64,000 nt of DNA, taken from contig NZ_BBOM01000007.1 in assembly GCF_000974485.1 (NCBI RefSeq), forward strand, positions 248,001 through 312,000. Direction: 5' to 3'. Position numbers and translations under genes: made by a program. Shown here in pieces: positions 40,982-50,687 of this stretch. Position 1 is the stretch's first letter; each line of letters starts with the position of its first letter. The notes beneath the pieces are model-generated. The model was not told where the DNA came from. It worked only from the letters and a program-made list of their open reading frames with translations, and searched no databases. Origin of the DNA: Streptomyces sp. NBRC 109706. GTDB lineage: Bacteria; Actinomycetota; Actinomycetes; Streptomycetales; Streptomycetaceae.

Positions 40982-42430
40982 CTACTGCTCGTTCGGTTCC
41001 TGGTCCGCGGGGTCCGCGGCCAGCTGACGCACGGCGGCGGCGAACGCGTCGCCGCGGACGTTGTAGTTGGTGAACATGTCCATCGACGCACAGGCCGGCG
41101 CCAACAGCACGGTGTCCCCGGGGGCGGCCAGGCGGGTCGCCTCGGAGACCGCCGCCGCCATCGCCCCAGTGTCGGTCCGGTCGAGGTCCACGACCGGCAC
41201 ATCCGGCGCGTGTCGCGTCAACGCCTCGGCGATCAGCCGGCGGTCGGCGCCGATCAGCACCACCCCGCGCAGCCGGTCCGCCGAGGCGGCGGCCAGCTCG
41301 TCGAAGGTCGCGCCCTTGGCGAGACCGCCGGCGATCCAGACGATCGACGGATAGGCGCCGAGCGAGGCCAGCGCGGCATGGGTGTTGGTGGCCTTGGAGT
41401 CGTCCACATAGCCGACGCCGGCCACCGTGGCCACATGGGAGATCCGGTGCGGGTCGGGACGGTAGGCGGCCAGGCCCCGGCGGACCGCGTCGGCCGGCAC
41501 GCCGTAGGCGCGGGCCAGCGCGGCGGCGGCCAGCGCGTTGGCGACATTGTGCGGGGCGGGCGGGTCGACATCGGAGACCTGGGCCAGCTCCTCGGCCAGA
41601 TCCGGCCGGTCCACAAACGCGCGGTCCACCAACAGGCCCTCGACCACACCGAGTTGGGAGGGGGCCGGCGGGCCGAGGGTGAAGCCGACGGCCCGGCACC
41701 CCTCGACCACGTCGGCCTCCCGCACCAGTTCCTCGGTGGCCGGGTCGGCGACGTTGTAGACGCAGGCCACCTCGTTGCCGGCGTAGATCCGGCCCTTGTC
41801 GGCGGCGTAGGCGGCCATCGAGCCGTGCCAGTCCAGATGGTCGGGCGCGAGGTTGAGCACCGCGCCCGAGTGCGCGCGGAGCGAGGGCGCCCAGTGCAGC
41901 TGGTAGCTGGACAGCTCGACGGCGAGCACGTCGTACGGCGGGTCGGCGAGCACCGCGTCCACCACCGGGACGCCGATGTTGCCGACGGCGGCCGTGCGCA
42001 GCCCGGCGGCGGCCAGGATCGCGGCGAGCATCCTGGTCGTTGTGGTCTTGCCGTTGGTGCCGGTGACCGCGAGCCAGGGCGCCGCGTCCCGGCCGCGCAG
42101 CCGCCAGGCCAGCTCCACGTCGCCCCAGACCGGCACGCCGGCCTCGGCGGCGGCGGCGAAGAGCGGATGGTCCGGGGGCCAGCCCGGCGAGGTGACGACC
42201 AGTTCGGCGCCCTTGGGCAGGGTGTCGCCGTCGCCGAGGCGTACCTCGACGCCGGCGGCGGTCAGCTCGCCGGCCTGGGCGCGCTGCCGTTCGCCGTCGT
42301 TGCCGTCCACCAGGGTCACCTCGGCGCCCCTGGCGAGGAGCGCGCGGGCCGCGCCGGCGCCGCTGACGCCAAGCCCGGCGACGGTGACCCGGCGGCCCTC
42401 GAACTCGGTCTCCCGCACCGTCCCGCTCAC
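40982..42430 (-). CDS. murD: UDP-MurNAc-L-Ala:D-Glu ligase MurD
   Basis: Adds D-glutamate to UDP-MurNAc-L-alanine. It has 482 residues. The P-loop is GTNGKTTTT at 124-132, and the substrate motifs are AVELSSYQL, LNLAPDHLDWHGSM and DDSKATNTHAAL. The N-terminal Rossmann-like domain is VTVAGLGVSGAGAARALLARGAEVTLVD. The GTG at 42430 overlaps the mraY stop by GTGA (42427-42430). The frame extends far upstream as a spurious read through mraY. Confidence 0.97.
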   Translation of the reverse strand: MSGTVRETEFEGRRVTVAGLGVSGAGAARALLARGAEVTLVDGNDGERQRAQAGELTAAGVEVRLGDGDTLPKGAELVVTSPGWPPDHPLFAAAAEAGVPVWGDVELAWRLRGRDAAPWLAVTGTNGKTTTTRMLAAILAAAGLRTAAVGNIGVPVVDAVLADPPYDVLAVELSSYQLHWAPSLRAHSGAVLNLAPDHLDWHGSMAAYAADKGRIYAGNEVACVYNVADPATEELVREADVVEGCRAVGFTLGPPAPSQLGVVEGLLVDRAFVDRPDLAEELAQVSDVDPPAPHNVANALAAAALARAYGVPADAVRRGLAAYRPDPHRISHVATVAGVGYVDDSKATNTHAALASLGAYPSIVWIAGGLAKGATFDELAAASADRLRGVVLIGADRRLIAEALTRHAPDVPVVDLDRTDTGAMAAAVSEATRLAAPGDTVLLAPACASMDMFTNYNVRGDAFAAAVRQLAADPADQEPNEQ

Positions 42431-43491
42431 CAGTCGGCCACCCAGGTCCCGTAGAAGATGCCGATGCCGACGATCACGCACATGCCCTGGATGATCCAGA
42501 ATCTGACCACCACCAGCACTTCGCTCCAGCCTTTCAGCTCGAAGTGGTGCTGGAGCGGGGCCATCTTGAAGACGCGTTTGCCGGTGAGCTTGAAGGAGCC
42601 GACCTGGATCACCACGGACATGGTGATCAGCACGAAGAGTCCGCCGAGGACGGCGACCAGCAGCTCGGTGCGGGAGACGATGGCCAGCCCGGCGAGCGCG
42701 CCGCCCAGGGCCAGCGAGCCGGTGTCGCCCATGAAGATCTTGGCCGGCGAGGTGTTCCACCACAGGAAGCCGAAGAGCGCGCCCATCAGCGCGGACGCCA
42801 CCACGGCCCCGTCGAGCGGATCCCGTACCTCGTAACAGCTGGCGCCCGCGGTGGCGAACTCGGCGCAGGTCTGGCCGTACTGCCAGACGCCGATGAAGAC
42901 ATAGGCGCCGAAGACCATCACGGCGGCGCCGGTGGCCAGGCCGTCCAGGCCGTCGGTGAGGTTCACCCCGTTGGACATCGCCAGGATCATGAAGAGCGCC
43001 CACAGCACGAAGAGCACCGGGCCGATGGACCAGCTGAAGTCCTGGGTGAAGGAGAGGTGGGTGGAGGCCGGGGTGAGGCCCCGGGCGTCGGCGAAGTTCA
43101 GCGAGAGGATCGCGAAGGCGACACCCACGATGAACTGGCCGAGCATCTTGGCGCCGGCCCGCAGGCCCAGGCTGCGCCTTCGGACGATCTTGATGTAGTC
43201 GTCCAGGAAGCCGACCAGGCCCATGCCGGCCATCAGGAAGAGCACCAGCAGCCCGGAGATGGTGGGCTGGGAGCTGGTGACGACCTTGGTGACGGCGTAG
43301 GCGATCAGGGTGGCCAGGATGAACGCGATGCCGCCCATGGTCGGGGTGCCGCGTTTGGCGTGGTGGTCCCTGGGCCCGTCGTCCCTGATGTACTGGCCGT
43401 AGCCGCGGCGGGCGAGCAGCTTGATCAGCAGCGGGGTGCCGACCAGGGTGAGGAAGAGCCCGATGGCTCCGGAGAAGAGGATCTGCCTCAT
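42427..43491 (-). CDS. mraY: phospho-MurNAc-pentapeptide transferase MraY
   Basis: A 354-residue integral membrane enzyme of ten helices that transfers phospho-MurNAc-pentapeptide to undecaprenyl phosphate, making lipid I. Landmarks are DDGPRDHHAKRGTPTMGG, GLVGFLDDYIKI with the Asp pair, NLTDGLDGLATG, and the C-terminal PLQHHFELKGWSE. It overlaps murF by ATGA at its start (43488-43491) and murD by GTGA at its stop. Target class of tunicamycin and muraymycin-type inhibitors. Confidence 0.98.
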   Translation of the reverse strand: MRQILFSGAIGLFLTLVGTPLLIKLLARRGYGQYIRDDGPRDHHAKRGTPTMGGIAFILATLIAYAVTKVVTSSQPTISGLLVLFLMAGMGLVGFLDDYIKIVRRRSLGLRAGAKMLGQFIVGVAFAILSLNFADARGLTPASTHLSFTQDFSWSIGPVLFVLWALFMILAMSNGVNLTDGLDGLATGAAVMVFGAYVFIGVWQYGQTCAEFATAGASCYEVRDPLDGAVVASALMGALFGFLWWNTSPAKIFMGDTGSLALGGALAGLAIVSRTELLVAVLGGLFVLITMSVVIQVGSFKLTGKRVFKMAPLQHHFELKGWSEVLVVVRFWIIQGMCVIVGIGIFYGTWVADW

Positions 43492-44915
43492 CGGGCCGCG
43501 ACCTCACCATCGGCGTCGGCCGCCAGCGTCAGGGCCACCTGTTCGAGCCCCACCGATCTGGACGCCTTCACCAACACCACGTCCCCCGGTCGCAGCTGAC
43601 CGCGCAGCAGCTCGACGGCTGCCTGAGCGTCGGACACACGCACCGACTCCTCACCCCACGAACCCTCGTTCTTGGCGCCCATGTCCAGCCAGGCGGCCTC
43701 GCGACCGCCCACGGACACAAGCCTGTTGACGTTGAGCCGAACGGCGAGCCGTCCGACGGCGTCGTGCTCGGCGAACGCGTCGTCGCCGAGCTCGGCCATC
43801 TCGCCGAGCACCGCCCAGGTGCGGCCACCCTCGTCCTTGGTGGCGCCGCCCATATGGACCAGCGTGCGCAGCGCGGCGCGCATGGAGTCGGGGTTGGCGT
43901 TGTAGGCGTCGTTGACGATCACCACGCCGTCCGCTCGCTCGGTGACCTCCATCCGCCACTTCGAGAGCGGGCCGGCCTCGGCCAGCGTTTCCGCGATGTC
44001 CGACGCCGACATGCCTACCTCATGCGCCACGGCCGCCGCGGCAAGCGCGTTCGACACATGGTGCTCACCGTACAACCGCATCGTCACATCGGCGCACCCG
44101 GTGGGGGTTCTGAGGGCGAACGTGGGGCATCCCTCAGGAGTCAGGCGGGCGTTCTCCGCACGAATGTCCGCGTTCTCCGCCTCGCCGAAGAGGACCACCC
44201 GGGCCCCGGTGCGCTCGCTCATCGCGCGCACCAGCGGATCGTCGGCGTTGAGCACCGCGACACCGCCCTCGTCGGCCGGCGGCAGCGCCTCGACCAGCTC
44301 GCCCTTGGCGCGGGCGATGGTCTCCCGGTCGCCGAACTCGCCGATGTGCGCGGTGCCCACGTTGAGCACCGCGCCGACCTTCGGCGGGGTCAGCTCGGTG
44401 AGGGAACGGATATGGCCGACTCCCCTGGCGCCCATCTCCAGCACCAGGAAGCGGGTGGTCTCGTCGGCGCCGAGCACGGTCAGCGGCAGGCCGATCTCGT
44501 TGTTGAAGGAGCCCGGCGTCCAGACCGTGGGCCCGACGCGCCGCAGCAGCTGGGCGATCAGGTCCTTGGTGCTGGTCTTGCCGGCGGAGCCGGTGAGCGC
44601 GACCACCGTGGGGTCCAGGGTCCGCACCACATGGCGGGCCAACGCGCTGAGCGCGGCGACCACATCGTCCACCACCACGGCCGGCACGCCGACCGGTCGG
44701 CTGGCCAGCACCAGGGCGGCGCCGTCGGCCACCGCGCGCTCGGCGAAGTCGTGCCCGTCCACCCGGTCGCCCGGCAGCGCGGCGAAGAGCGAACCTGGCT
44801 CGACCAGCCGGGAGTCGATGACCACGGGTCCTGTCACGCGGGGCGGCGCCTGAGGTATGTCGTGCGGCTCTCCCCGCACGACCGTGGTGAGCTGAGCAAC
44901 GGAAAGGGGGATCAC
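43488..44915 (-). CDS. murF: UDP-MurNAc-tripeptide:D-Ala-D-Ala ligase MurF
   Basis: Adds D-Ala-D-Ala to complete the pentapeptide. It has 475 residues. The P-loop is GSAGKTSTK at 109-117, the FNNEIGLPLTV segment follows, and NDAYNANPDSMRAAL is the C-terminal signature. The GTG at 44915 lies one base after the murE stop, with GCGAGG upstream, and opens IPLSVAQLTTVVRG. The frame continues into murE but is not conserved there. It overlaps mraY by ATGA. Confidence 0.97.
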   Translation of the reverse strand: MIPLSVAQLTTVVRGEPHDIPQAPPRVTGPVVIDSRLVEPGSLFAALPGDRVDGHDFAERAVADGAALVLASRPVGVPAVVVDDVVAALSALARHVVRTLDPTVVALTGSAGKTSTKDLIAQLLRRVGPTVWTPGSFNNEIGLPLTVLGADETTRFLVLEMGARGVGHIRSLTELTPPKVGAVLNVGTAHIGEFGDRETIARAKGELVEALPPADEGGVAVLNADDPLVRAMSERTGARVVLFGEAENADIRAENARLTPEGCPTFALRTPTGCADVTMRLYGEHHVSNALAAAAVAHEVGMSASDIAETLAEAGPLSKWRMEVTERADGVVIVNDAYNANPDSMRAALRTLVHMGGATKDEGGRTWAVLGEMAELGDDAFAEHDAVGRLAVRLNVNRLVSVGGREAAWLDMGAKNEGSWGEESVRVSDAQAAVELLRGQLRPGDVVLVKASRSVGLEQVALTLAADADGEVAAR

Positions 44916-44916
44916 T

Positions 44917-46605
44917 TCAGCGGGCCTCGCCTGGCGTCGGATGGGTGGTCGGGGGTTTCGCTCGGTGGTCTGGGGTGGGCCGCCCGATGTGCCGCTCCCC
45001 CACGGCACGTTCGATGGCGGCGCGCAGCTCGACCCGGTCGTCGAACGGCCGGATCACGCCGGCGATGTCCTGGCCCTGCTCGTGTCCCTTGCCGGCCACC
45101 AGCACGGTGTCGCCCGGCTCGGCGCGGGCCACGGCGGCGGCGATGGCGGCCGCCCTGTCCTCCTCCAGGAGGACGGTGCCGCGTTCGTGCACCGGCACCT
45201 CGGCGGCGCCGGCCAGCATGGTGGCGAGGATCGCGAGCGGGTCCTCGGAGCGCGGGTTGTCCGAGGTGAGCACGGCGGTGTCGGCCAGTCGGGCGAGGGC
45301 GGCGCCCATCGCCTGGCGTTTGTGCGGGTCCCGGTCGCCGCCGCAGCCGAGCACCGCGTGCAGCTGTCCCTCGGTGACCTTGCGCAGCGCCTGCAGCACG
45401 GACTCCACGGCGGCCGGCTTGTGCGCGTAGTCGACCACGGCCAGATAGGGCTGGCCGGCCCGCACCCGCTCCAGCCGGCCCGGCACCCCGGGCACGGCGG
45501 CCACGCCACGGGCGGCGACCTCCGGGGCGACGCCCGCGGCGTCCAGCGCGGCGATGGCCCCCAGCGCGTTGGAGACGTTGAAGGGGCCCGGCAGCGGCGC
45601 GGTGGCCGACAGCCGGACGCCGCCGGGGCCGAGCACGGTGAACGTGGAGCCGACCGGGCCCAGTTCGACGTCGTCGGCGCGCCAGTCGGCGTCCGGGTGG
45701 CCCTCGGCCGAATAGGTGGTGACGGGCACCCCGGACTCGGCGGCCAGCCGGCGGCCCCACTCGTCGTCCAGGTTGACCACGCCGGCCCGGGACCTGGCCT
45801 TGGTGAAGAGCTGCGCCTTGGCCTGGAAGTAGTCCTCCATGTCCAGGTGGAAGTCCAGGTGTTCGGGGCTGAGGTTGGTGAAGACCGCGACGTCGAAGAC
45901 GCAGCCGTCCACCCGGCCCATCGTCAGCGCGTGGCTGGAGACCTCCATGGCCACCGACCGCACCCCGCGCTCCCGCATCACCGCGAAGAGCGCCTGGAGT
46001 TCGGTGGCCTCGGGCGTGGTCCTGGTGGACTTCACCCGTTCGTCGCCGATCCGGGTCTCCACCGTGCCGATCAGCCCGGTGTTCTCGCCCTCCTTGGCGG
46101 CCTCCCGCAGCCCGCCCTCGATCAGGTAGGCGGTGGTGGTCTTGCCGGCCGTGCCGGTGACCCCGATCTGCAGCAGGTCGCGGCCCGGCTCGTGGTAGAT
46201 GGCGGCGGCCAGCGCGCCCATCCGGGCACGCGGCTCGGGCACGGTCAGCACCGGAAGGCCGGTGGCCGCGGCGCGTTCGGTGCCGCTGGGGTCGGTGAGC
46301 ACGGCGACCGCGCCCAGGCTCGCGGCCTGGGCGGCGAAGTCAGCGCCGTGGAACCTGGCCCCTGGCAGCGCCGCGTAGATGTCGCCGGGGAGCACCGCAC
46401 GGGAGTCGTGGGTGATTCCGGTGACCGAGGGTCCGTCCGGCGGCTCGGCACCCAGCGCCGGGGCCAGCGCCGCCAGGGGCACCGGCCGCAGCTGCCGGGG
46501 ACGTGGGGCCGCCGGGGAATGATCAGCTTGTGCCACGGCGGTGAGCGTACCGGGCGGGCCGGGGGTGGAGCGAAACGAGGTGGACCGGTCGGTGGTGGTT
46601 CTCAC
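44917..46605 (-). CDS. murE: UDP-MurNAc-tripeptide synthetase MurE
   Basis: Adds the third residue (LL-diaminopimelate in streptomycetes) to UDP-MurNAc-L-Ala-D-Glu. About 562 residues. The P-loop is GTAGKTTT at 151-158, and SDNPRSEDP near residue 450 is the diaminopimelate-binding DNPR motif. The N-terminal 40 residues are Pro/Ala-rich, as in other Streptomyces MurE proteins. I chose the GTG at 46605 on a GGAG site at normal distance and on the conserved PGTLTAV stretch. An in-frame ATG at 46746 would extend it by 47 unlikely residues. It ends one base before murF. Confidence 0.94.
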   Translation of the reverse strand: MRTTTDRSTSFRSTPGPPGTLTAVAQADHSPAAPRPRQLRPVPLAALAPALGAEPPDGPSVTGITHDSRAVLPGDIYAALPGARFHGADFAAQAASLGAVAVLTDPSGTERAAATGLPVLTVPEPRARMGALAAAIYHEPGRDLLQIGVTGTAGKTTTAYLIEGGLREAAKEGENTGLIGTVETRIGDERVKSTRTTPEATELQALFAVMRERGVRSVAMEVSSHALTMGRVDGCVFDVAVFTNLSPEHLDFHLDMEDYFQAKAQLFTKARSRAGVVNLDDEWGRRLAAESGVPVTTYSAEGHPDADWRADDVELGPVGSTFTVLGPGGVRLSATAPLPGPFNVSNALGAIAALDAAGVAPEVAARGVAAVPGVPGRLERVRAGQPYLAVVDYAHKPAAVESVLQALRKVTEGQLHAVLGCGGDRDPHKRQAMGAALARLADTAVLTSDNPRSEDPLAILATMLAGAAEVPVHERGTVLLEEDRAAAIAAAVARAEPGDTVLVAGKGHEQGQDIAGVIRPFDDRVELRAAIERAVGERHIGRPTPDHRAKPPTTHPTPGEAR

Positions 46606-46782
46606 GTGCCTGTGCTCCGCTTTCGTCGGATGGGGTGCTCCGCGTGTCCTTGGCCACGGGTGTGTCTCGTGTCTGGTCGGGACTCGTCTGGTCTCATCCG
46701 CATCGTGTTCGTCCGGGTGCTGTCCCAGGATCGGGTTGGTCCGCATCGTGTCGGTCCGTGGTCGTTCACCGGGTACCCGGGA

Positions 46783-48663
46783 CTACTCGTCCGGTTCGAA
46801 GGTGACGGGCAGACCGCCGAACTCCGTTCCGGTGGGCGGCACCTGGAGCGCGGCCAGCGAGAACGCCATGACCTCGTTGAACACCGGACCGCACACCTCG
46901 CTGCCGGTGTAGGGGCCCTCGGTGGGGTTCTGGACGGCGCAGTAGACGGTGACCCGGGGGGCGTCGGCCGGCGCGAAACCGGCGAACGAGGAGGTGTAGC
47001 CGGAGTAGGCGCCGGTCGCCGGATCCACCCGGTTGGACGTACCCGTCTTTCCCGCCACCCGGTAGCCGGGGATGCGGGCGGCCGAGCCGGTGCCCTCCTC
47101 GCTGGCCACCACGGTCTCCAGCATCCGGGCCAGCTGTTCGGCCGTGTCCTCGCCGACCACCCGGGTCCGCTCCGGCTCGGGGGCCGGCTCGAACTCGCCG
47201 TCCTCGCCGGTCCAGCCGCGCACCAGGGTGGGCGCGATCCGCTCGCCGCCGTTGGCGACCGTGGAGTAGACCGAGGCGGCCTGCACCGCGTTGACGGAGA
47301 GGCCCTGGCCGAACGGGACGGTGTACTGCTGTGACGCGTTCCAGTCCTCGGGCGCCGCGAGGATGCCGGCGGTCTCGCCGGGGAAGCCGAGCCCGGTCGG
47401 GCGGCCGAAGCCGAAGGCGTCCAGATACGAGTGCAGCACCTCGTTGGCCTCCGGCTGGGTCTCGCCCAACTCCTCGGCCGCCAGGATGGTGCCGATGTTG
47501 CTGGAGTGGGCGAGCACGCCGGCGAGGGTGAGGTAGAGCGTCTCGTGCTCCTCGTGGTCGGCGAAGCTGCGGTCGGCGCGCGGCAGCCGGTTGGGCACCG
47601 TGACATGGGTGTCGGTGGCGGCGGCCTGCTCCTCCAGCACGGCGGCCATGGTGATCAGCTTGCTGGTCGAGCCGGGCTCGAAGGCGTCCTGGAGCGCCGG
47701 GTTGCCGAGCGCGTCCGGGTCGGCGGCGGCCACGTTGTTGGGGTCGTAGCCGGGGCTGCTGGCCAGCGCCAGGATCTCGCCGGTGGTGGTCTCCTGGACG
47801 ACCACATAGCCGCCGTCCGCCTCGGAGGCCGCCACCTGGCGGGAGATGGCGTCCTGCGCGGCCCACTGGATGTCGCGGTCCAGCGTCAGCTCGATGTCGG
47901 AGCCCGGCACCGGGGGCTGTTCCCGCTCGCCGGCCGTGGGCACCCGGCGGCCGCCCGACTGCGCATAGGTGACGAGGCCGTCCTCGCCCGCGAGCCGCGC
48001 GTCGAGCTGCGCCTCAAGGCCGCCGGCGCCCACGCCCTCGCTGTTGACGAAGCCGAGCACGGCGGCGGCCAGATCCTCGTTGGGATAGACCCGTTTGGCG
48101 GTCTCGGTGGCGAAGACGCCGGAGAGCACCTGATCGCCCGTGCCCTTGCTGGCCTGTTCGGCAAGGGTGCCGCGCAGATCGCGGATCTGCCGCCAGGTCT
48201 GCGGGGTCTGCGCCCTGGCCAGCACCACGTAGCGGGTCCCGGGATCGTCCAGCAGATCGACGAGTTCGGCCTCGTCGCGGTCCAGGATCGGCGCCAGCAG
48301 GGCGGCGGCCTGCTCGGGCGCGTCGGGCACGCCCGACTTCTCCTCGCTGAACAGCAGCGGATCGGCCGTGATGTCGTACGCGTCCACGGTGGTGGCCAGC
48401 GCGGTGCCCGAACGATCGGTGATGTCGCCGCGCTCGGCGGCCAGCGGCACCGTCACATAGCGGTTGACCGCGGCCTGCTCCGTATAGGTGGCGGCGCCGA
48501 CGGCCTGCACCTGGAAGAGCCGGACCGCGAAGACCAGCATGACCAGGGTCAGGCCGAGGCCGACCAGCCGCAGCCGGGGGCGCGGGTTGGCCAGCGGCAG
48601 CCCGCCGGAGCCGCCGCGCTCAACGCGCCCCCGCCGTGGCCGTGGTGGTCTGGGGGAACCCAT
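46783..48663 (-). CDS. ftsI: class B penicillin-binding protein FtsI
   Basis: A septal transpeptidase of 626 residues, partner of FtsW. A basic cytoplasmic N-terminus and a membrane helix at about 30-52 precede the dimerisation domain and the transpeptidase domain. The active-site serine is in GSTSKL (near residue 332); HSSNIGT (near 388) and KTGTSN (near 539) are the SxN and KTG motifs. It starts at ATG 48663, 75 bp from ftsL. A 177-bp gap to murE follows, with no obvious terminator. Beta-lactams target this protein. Confidence 0.95.
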   Translation of the reverse strand: MGSPRPPRPRRGRVERGGSGGLPLANPRPRLRLVGLGLTLVMLVFAVRLFQVQAVGAATYTEQAAVNRYVTVPLAAERGDITDRSGTALATTVDAYDITADPLLFSEEKSGVPDAPEQAAALLAPILDRDEAELVDLLDDPGTRYVVLARAQTPQTWRQIRDLRGTLAEQASKGTGDQVLSGVFATETAKRVYPNEDLAAAVLGFVNSEGVGAGGLEAQLDARLAGEDGLVTYAQSGGRRVPTAGEREQPPVPGSDIELTLDRDIQWAAQDAISRQVAASEADGGYVVVQETTTGEILALASSPGYDPNNVAAADPDALGNPALQDAFEPGSTSKLITMAAVLEEQAAATDTHVTVPNRLPRADRSFADHEEHETLYLTLAGVLAHSSNIGTILAAEELGETQPEANEVLHSYLDAFGFGRPTGLGFPGETAGILAAPEDWNASQQYTVPFGQGLSVNAVQAASVYSTVANGGERIAPTLVRGWTGEDGEFEPAPEPERTRVVGEDTAEQLARMLETVVASEEGTGSAARIPGYRVAGKTGTSNRVDPATGAYSGYTSSFAGFAPADAPRVTVYCAVQNPTEGPYTGSEVCGPVFNEVMAFSLAALQVPPTGTEFGGLPVTFEPDE

Positions 48664-48738
48664 GGCACCTCCCCTTCGCTGGATGGTCGCGGCCGGCCGC
48701 CGCCGGTGTGGCCGAACGGGCCGGCGGACGGGCGTGGT

Positions 48739-49452
48739 TCACGGGGTCTGTCCTTCGCCGGGTACGTCCGCCACGTCCGCCGGGTTCACGGCCGGCGGGT
48801 GCGCGGCCGGTGGCGTCGGCTCGACCGCCGGTGGGGCGTTGTCGACGGCACCGTCGGTGGCGGCGTCGGCGTCGGTGGGCGCGTCCTGAGGATCCGGCAC
48901 GGGCTGTTCGACGGGCGGCGCCTGCTCCTGGCTCCGGTCCTGGGTCGGGTCCTGGCTCCGGTCCGGTTCGGCCTGGGGGGCGATCGGCTCGCGCGGGGTC
49001 TCCTCGGCGGGGTCGGCCGGTTCGTCCCCCGGCTCGGTCGCCGCGCTCTCCTCGGCGGCCTCCGCCTCGGCCTCCTCCGGCTCGGGGGCCGGCGCCGGGG
49101 AGTCGTCGCCCAGCACGGTCCCGTCCGGGCCGAGGAAGGCGGGCGGTCCTGCGGGGACCAGGCCCAGCTCCTCGGCGCGCTCGGCCAGCGCGCCCGGCGC
49201 CGAGTAGCCGTCGACCTCAGCCTGCAGCCGCTGCTGTTCGTCGGTCAGCTCCTGCGTCTCGCGGCGCAGTTCGCTCAGCTCGAACGAGCCCTGGTTCAGC
49301 GAGGCGTTGAGGATCAGCAGCGCCAGCATGCCGGCGCCCAGCAGCACCACGACCAGCAGCACGAACGGGGTGCGGGCGGCCGTGGAGGCGTGTCCTGGGG
49401 CCAGTCCGGCGATCCTGGCCAGCCGGGTCTGGGGGCCGGGGCGTCCGCTCAT
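48739..49452 (-). CDS. ftsL: FtsL-like septum-formation protein
   Basis: A 237-residue bitopic protein. The membrane helix (29-49, PFVLLVVVLLGAGMLALLILN) is followed by a coiled coil at about 55-82 (LSELRRETQELTDEQQRLQAEV) and the conserved YSAPGALAERAEELGLVPAGPPAFL segment. The remaining 130 residues are a Pro/Glu/Ala/Asp-rich extracellular tail without a known domain. This is much longer than the E. coli FtsL. It overlaps rsmH by ATGA (49449-49452). It likely bridges FtsQ and FtsW/FtsI. Confidence 0.9.
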   Translation of the reverse strand: MSGRPGPQTRLARIAGLAPGHASTAARTPFVLLVVVLLGAGMLALLILNASLNQGSFELSELRRETQELTDEQQRLQAEVDGYSAPGALAERAEELGLVPAGPPAFLGPDGTVLGDDSPAPAPEPEEAEAEAAEESAATEPGDEPADPAEETPREPIAPQAEPDRSQDPTQDRSQEQAPPVEQPVPDPQDAPTDADAATDGAVDNAPPAVEPTPPAAHPPAVNPADVADVPGEGQTP

Positions 49453-50423
49453 CGGCCCTCCCGGACGCGCTCGGCGGCGCGCAGCCGCGCAGGCGCGGCG
49501 CGCCGGTTGGCCTGGACCTCCTCCTCGGACGCCTGTTCGGCGCCTCGGGTGAGCAGCCGCAGCCTGGGCTGGTACCGCTCGGGGATCACCGGCAGTTCGG
49601 GGGGCGCCGTATGCGCGGCGCCGGCCGCCAGGACCCGCTTCACCAGCCGGTCCTCCAGCGAGTGGTAGGAGAGGACGACGATCCGGCCGCCCACGGCGAG
49701 CGCGTCCACGGCCGCCGGCATGGCCCGCTCCAGCACCGTCAACTCGCCGTTGACCTCGATGCGCAGCGCCTGGAAGGTGCGCTTGGCCGGGTTGCCGCCG
49801 GTGCGCTTGGCCGCCTGCGGAAGCGCCTCCCTGATGAGGGTGACCAGCTCGGCGCTGGTGGTGAACGGGGCGCTCGTCCGGCGTCGTACCACCGCCTCGA
49901 CGATCTTGCGGGCGAACTTCTCCTCGCCGTAGGCGCGGAGCACCCGCACCAGTTCGCCCGGTGGATAGGTGTTGAGCACATCGGCGGCGCTGGGGCCGGC
50001 CGTCTGGTCCATCCGCATGTCCAGCGGGGCGTCCCTGGCGTAGGAGAACCCGCGCTCGTCCTCGTCCAACTGCATCGAGGAGACGCCGAGGTCGAAGAGG
50101 ACGCCGGCGACACCCGGCAGCGCCAGTCGGGCCAGCACGTCGGGCAGTTCGTCGTAGACGGCGGGCACCAGGGTGGCGCGGTCGCCGAACCTGGCCAGCC
50201 GCTCGCCGGCCAGCCGGAGCGCCTGGGGATCGCGGTCCAGGCCGATCAGCCGGACGTCGGGGTGGCTCTCCAACAGCGCCTCGCTGTGGCCGCCCAGGCC
50301 GAGGGTGCAGTCCACCACCACGGCTCCGGGGGCGCCCAGTGCCGGGCCCAGCAGCTCCAGACAGCGGTGGAGCATCACGGGGCTGTGCCGGACTTCCGGC
50401 GGCCGGTCGTTGCTGGTCGTCAT
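49449..50423 (-). CDS. rsmH: 16S rRNA (cytosine-N4) methyltransferase RsmH
   Basis: Methylates N4 of C1402 in 16S rRNA using S-adenosylmethionine, 324 residues. Landmarks are RHSPVMLHRCLELL, VVDCTLGLGGHSEALL (SAM motif I), VLFDLGVSSMQLDEDERGFSY, RTFQALRIEVNGEL and VVLSYHSLEDRLVKR. The ATG at 50423 has GGAAGG three bases away, close but usable. It is the first gene of the division/wall cluster, and the candidate promoter at 50532-50559 lies about 110 bp upstream. No mraZ precedes it. Confidence 0.97.
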   Translation of the reverse strand: MTTSNDRPPEVRHSPVMLHRCLELLGPALGAPGAVVVDCTLGLGGHSEALLESHPDVRLIGLDRDPQALRLAGERLARFGDRATLVPAVYDELPDVLARLALPGVAGVLFDLGVSSMQLDEDERGFSYARDAPLDMRMDQTAGPSAADVLNTYPPGELVRVLRAYGEEKFARKIVEAVVRRRTSAPFTTSAELVTLIREALPQAAKRTGGNPAKRTFQALRIEVNGELTVLERAMPAAVDALAVGGRIVVLSYHSLEDRLVKRVLAAGAAHTAPPELPVIPERYQPRLRLLTRGAEQASEEEVQANRRAAPARLRAAERVREGR

Positions 50424-50531
50424 GCGCCTTCCGAGGGGATCACGCGCCGTGTTCGAAAAGAGGTTTCGAGGGAGGTACGGCATGTGGCGGACGATGACGG
50501 CGGCCTGCTCGCACGCCTCCCCGTGCGCGTC

Positions 50532-50559
50532 ACACTAGCCCACCTGTTTCCCCGGTCAA
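50532..50559 (-). promoter_or_regulatory. candidate HrdB-type promoter of the rsmH operon
   Basis: On the minus strand TTGACC (50554-50559) and TAGTGT (50532-50537) lie 16 bp apart, a close match to the streptomycete housekeeping consensus. Transcription would start about 100 bp before rsmH, leaving a leader with no recognised riboswitch. It is the best -35/-10 pair in the 264-bp region shared with the divergent carbonic anhydrase gene. Confidence 0.65.
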
Positions 50560-50674
50560 TCACTGAGGTTGATCGGGTACCGCGTTTCGCCGTAACGCCG
50601 ACGAACGTCCCACGGGAACGGGCGCTGTGAGCCGCATCACCCCTGTTCCGGGCATGCGCCCGCGAAGCTCGTAC

Positions 50675-50680
50675 TACCGT
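50675..50680 (+). promoter_or_regulatory. -10 box (TACCGT) of a leaderless promoter
   Basis: TACCGT ends 7 bases before the ATG at 50688, and no Shine-Dalgarno site precedes that ATG. The layout matches that of lspA and the kinase gene in this window. A weak guess from spacing. Confidence 0.4.
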
Positions 50681-50687
50681 CGCGCGT

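Noticed and set aside
37602..46605. Missing ftsA and murC taken as a sign of gene loss
   Set aside because: Their absence from this cluster is normal for actinobacteria (SepF replaces FtsA; murC is elsewhere), so it is not an anomaly.
49449..50687. mraZ upstream of rsmH
   Set aside because: The 264-bp gap has no MraZ-like coding sequence; the cluster begins at rsmH.
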